Shown here: piece after piece, positions 23,841-24,476 of the stretch
How positions within the stretch are numbered: position 1 is the stretch's first letter
How the letters are laid out: each line of letters begins with the position of its first letter
Virus record (IMG/VR): IMGVR_UViG_3300013120_000339
Coordinates: 1 to 24,476 of that record
From: a virus
DNA length: 24,476 bases
Direction: 5' to 3' (one strand)
The notes under the pieces: generated by a model
Told to the model about the DNA's origin: nothing
What the model saw: only the letters and a program-made list of their open reading frames with translations
Databases searched by the model: none
Position numbers and translations under genes: made by a program

Positions 23841-23890
23841 AAAAACCCGCCCCCGGTGTCGCGTGCGTGCCCAAAGGCCCCGGGGGCGGG
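23841..23890 (-). terminator. Rho-independent terminator on the minus strand
   Basis: Arms CCCGCCCCCGG (23846-23856) and its complement (23880-23890), 11 perfect GC-rich pairs with a 23-base loop, are followed on the minus strand by TTTTT (23845-23841). This is a textbook intrinsic terminator ending the cysteine-rich gene at 23941 and separating it from the phage late operon. The late-operon promoter was not located; 23809-23840 holds mainly the ribosome site. Confidence 0.85.
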
Positions 23891-23940
23891 GCGCTACAGA
23901 GAAGCCTGCAGCTGAATCTTGAATGAGCCGCCGCGCGCCG

Positions 23941-24476
23941 TCACCGTCCAGCCATCCACCCGCACTCCGCCTCGAGCTCAGGGCCCATGCGCGCTCCGTT
24001 CTCGGTCACGGTCTGCGCCGAACACGCGCCGATGATGGAGGGCCCGCCGAGTGTCGGGTGCGCCGCGTCTTCGGGGATTTCGAAGTTGACCTCCCATGCC
24101 ACTCCCCCGTTGGCCGCCCAGCGAGGGATCCAGACGATGAGGCGGTTGCCGCCTTCCTCATGCCGCAAGTAGGCCCCGTGCTGCCACGCCGCCGAGTCGA
24201 AGCACATCCAGTTGCGCTTCACGACGTTACCGCCGAAGTCGAGGATGGGCTGATAGATGCACGCGAAGTCCCAAAGGGTGTTGTCCGATGTGACCACCGT
24301 GAACTCCGCGTCGTCCACCTTGCCGTCGACCGCGACGTTGGACCAGATGTTGGCGTTGATGAGCCATCCGCAGTCGACGGCCCCCTTGGTGTCGGTGGCG
24401 TCGCAGGCGGGGCCGTCGGCGTGCCGGATGATGTTCTTCGCGTGGACGTGGAGGCCGGCGTCGGCTGGGGTGTCCA
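23941..24476 (-). CDS. Cysteine-rich protein of unknown function, 5' end off the window
   Basis: The frame is open from the right edge (base 24476) to the TGA at 23941, about 177 residues. GTG 24318 is internal, since the residues upstream (DTPADAG, IRHADGPACDAT, VDCGWLINANIWSN) continue the same composition. Six cysteines (in ACDA, DCGW, ACIY, MCFD, ACSA, ECGW) in a non-repetitive, Trp/Asn-rich beta-looking sequence suggest a disulfide-bonded secreted or surface protein. No domain was recognised. It has its own terminator and different composition from the structural genes, so it may be a host gene beside a prophage or a moron cargo gene. Confidence 0.7.
   Translation of the reverse strand, partial: DTPADAGLHVHAKNIIRHADGPACDATDTKGAVDCGWLINANIWSNVAVDGKVDDAEFTVVTSDNTLWDFACIYQPILDFGGNVVKRNWMCFDSAAWQHGAYLRHEEGGNRLIVWIPRWAANGGVAWEVNFEIPEDAAHPTLGGPSIIGACSAQTVTENGARMGPELEAECGWMAGR

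Noticed and set aside
1-24476. CRISPR array, tRNA, rRNA, insertion sequence or attachment site
   Set aside because: No spaced direct repeats, cloverleaf-like genes, transposase or integrase motifs were noticed; attachment sites would need both prophage ends.

Overview
The window is a high-GC stretch of a tailed double-stranded DNA phage or prophage. The order portal, S49 protease/scaffold, decoration protein, major capsid, connector, virion-morphogenesis-type protein, tail completion, tail tube, frameshifted tail chaperone and tape measure is that of a siphovirus. I see no tail sheath gene. The portal is of the Mu gp29-like (DUF935) type. No integrase, tRNA or terminase lies in the window, so I cannot tell a free phage from a prophage. 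The host cannot be named. Base composition, a Gram-negative-style lysis set and a secreted-looking cysteine-rich protein at the right edge would fit a high-GC Gram-negative host such as a myxobacterial relative, but that is a guess.

Plus strand, 1 to 6030: a tightly packed operon in which almost every gene starts inside the stop codon of the one before it (ATGA, GTGA or TGATG). It encodes a methyltransferase-like protein cut by the left edge, a DnaB-type helicase and a C5-cytosine methyltransferase. A second reading frame with its own Shine-Dalgarno sequence is nested in the methyltransferase gene. Then come a small unknown protein, a zinc amidase endolysin, a zinc-ribbon protein, two membrane proteins, an HExxH metallopeptidase-like protein and two small unknowns. 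This looks like a replication/modification block leading into a lysis block.

Minus strand, 23808 down to 5949: the late structural operon, read right to left. It opens with two or three very small genes including a Cro/CI-like helix-turn-helix protein, then portal, head and tail genes, a 1075-residue tail-tip-like protein, a two-helix holin-like protein, a membrane/coiled-coil protein and, last, a stand-alone response-regulator receiver domain. The two operons converge and their last genes overlap tail to tail by 82 bp.

Right edge, 23841 to 24476: a clear rho-independent terminator ends a separate minus-strand unit carrying a cysteine-rich protein of unknown function whose start is off the window.

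Most notable points: (1) a canonical -1 frameshift signal, G GGA AAA, two codons before the stop of the tail chaperone gene, whose downstream frame has no ATG, GTG or TTG start before the junction; (2) a phage-borne receiver domain with the acidic pocket, phospho-acceptor Asp, Thr/Ser and Lys in place, beside holin-like genes; (3) the nested frame in the methyltransferase gene; (4) an EF-hand-type calcium loop in a head connector candidate; (5) a metallopeptidase-like gene in the lysis block; (6) no terminase gene upstream of the portal.
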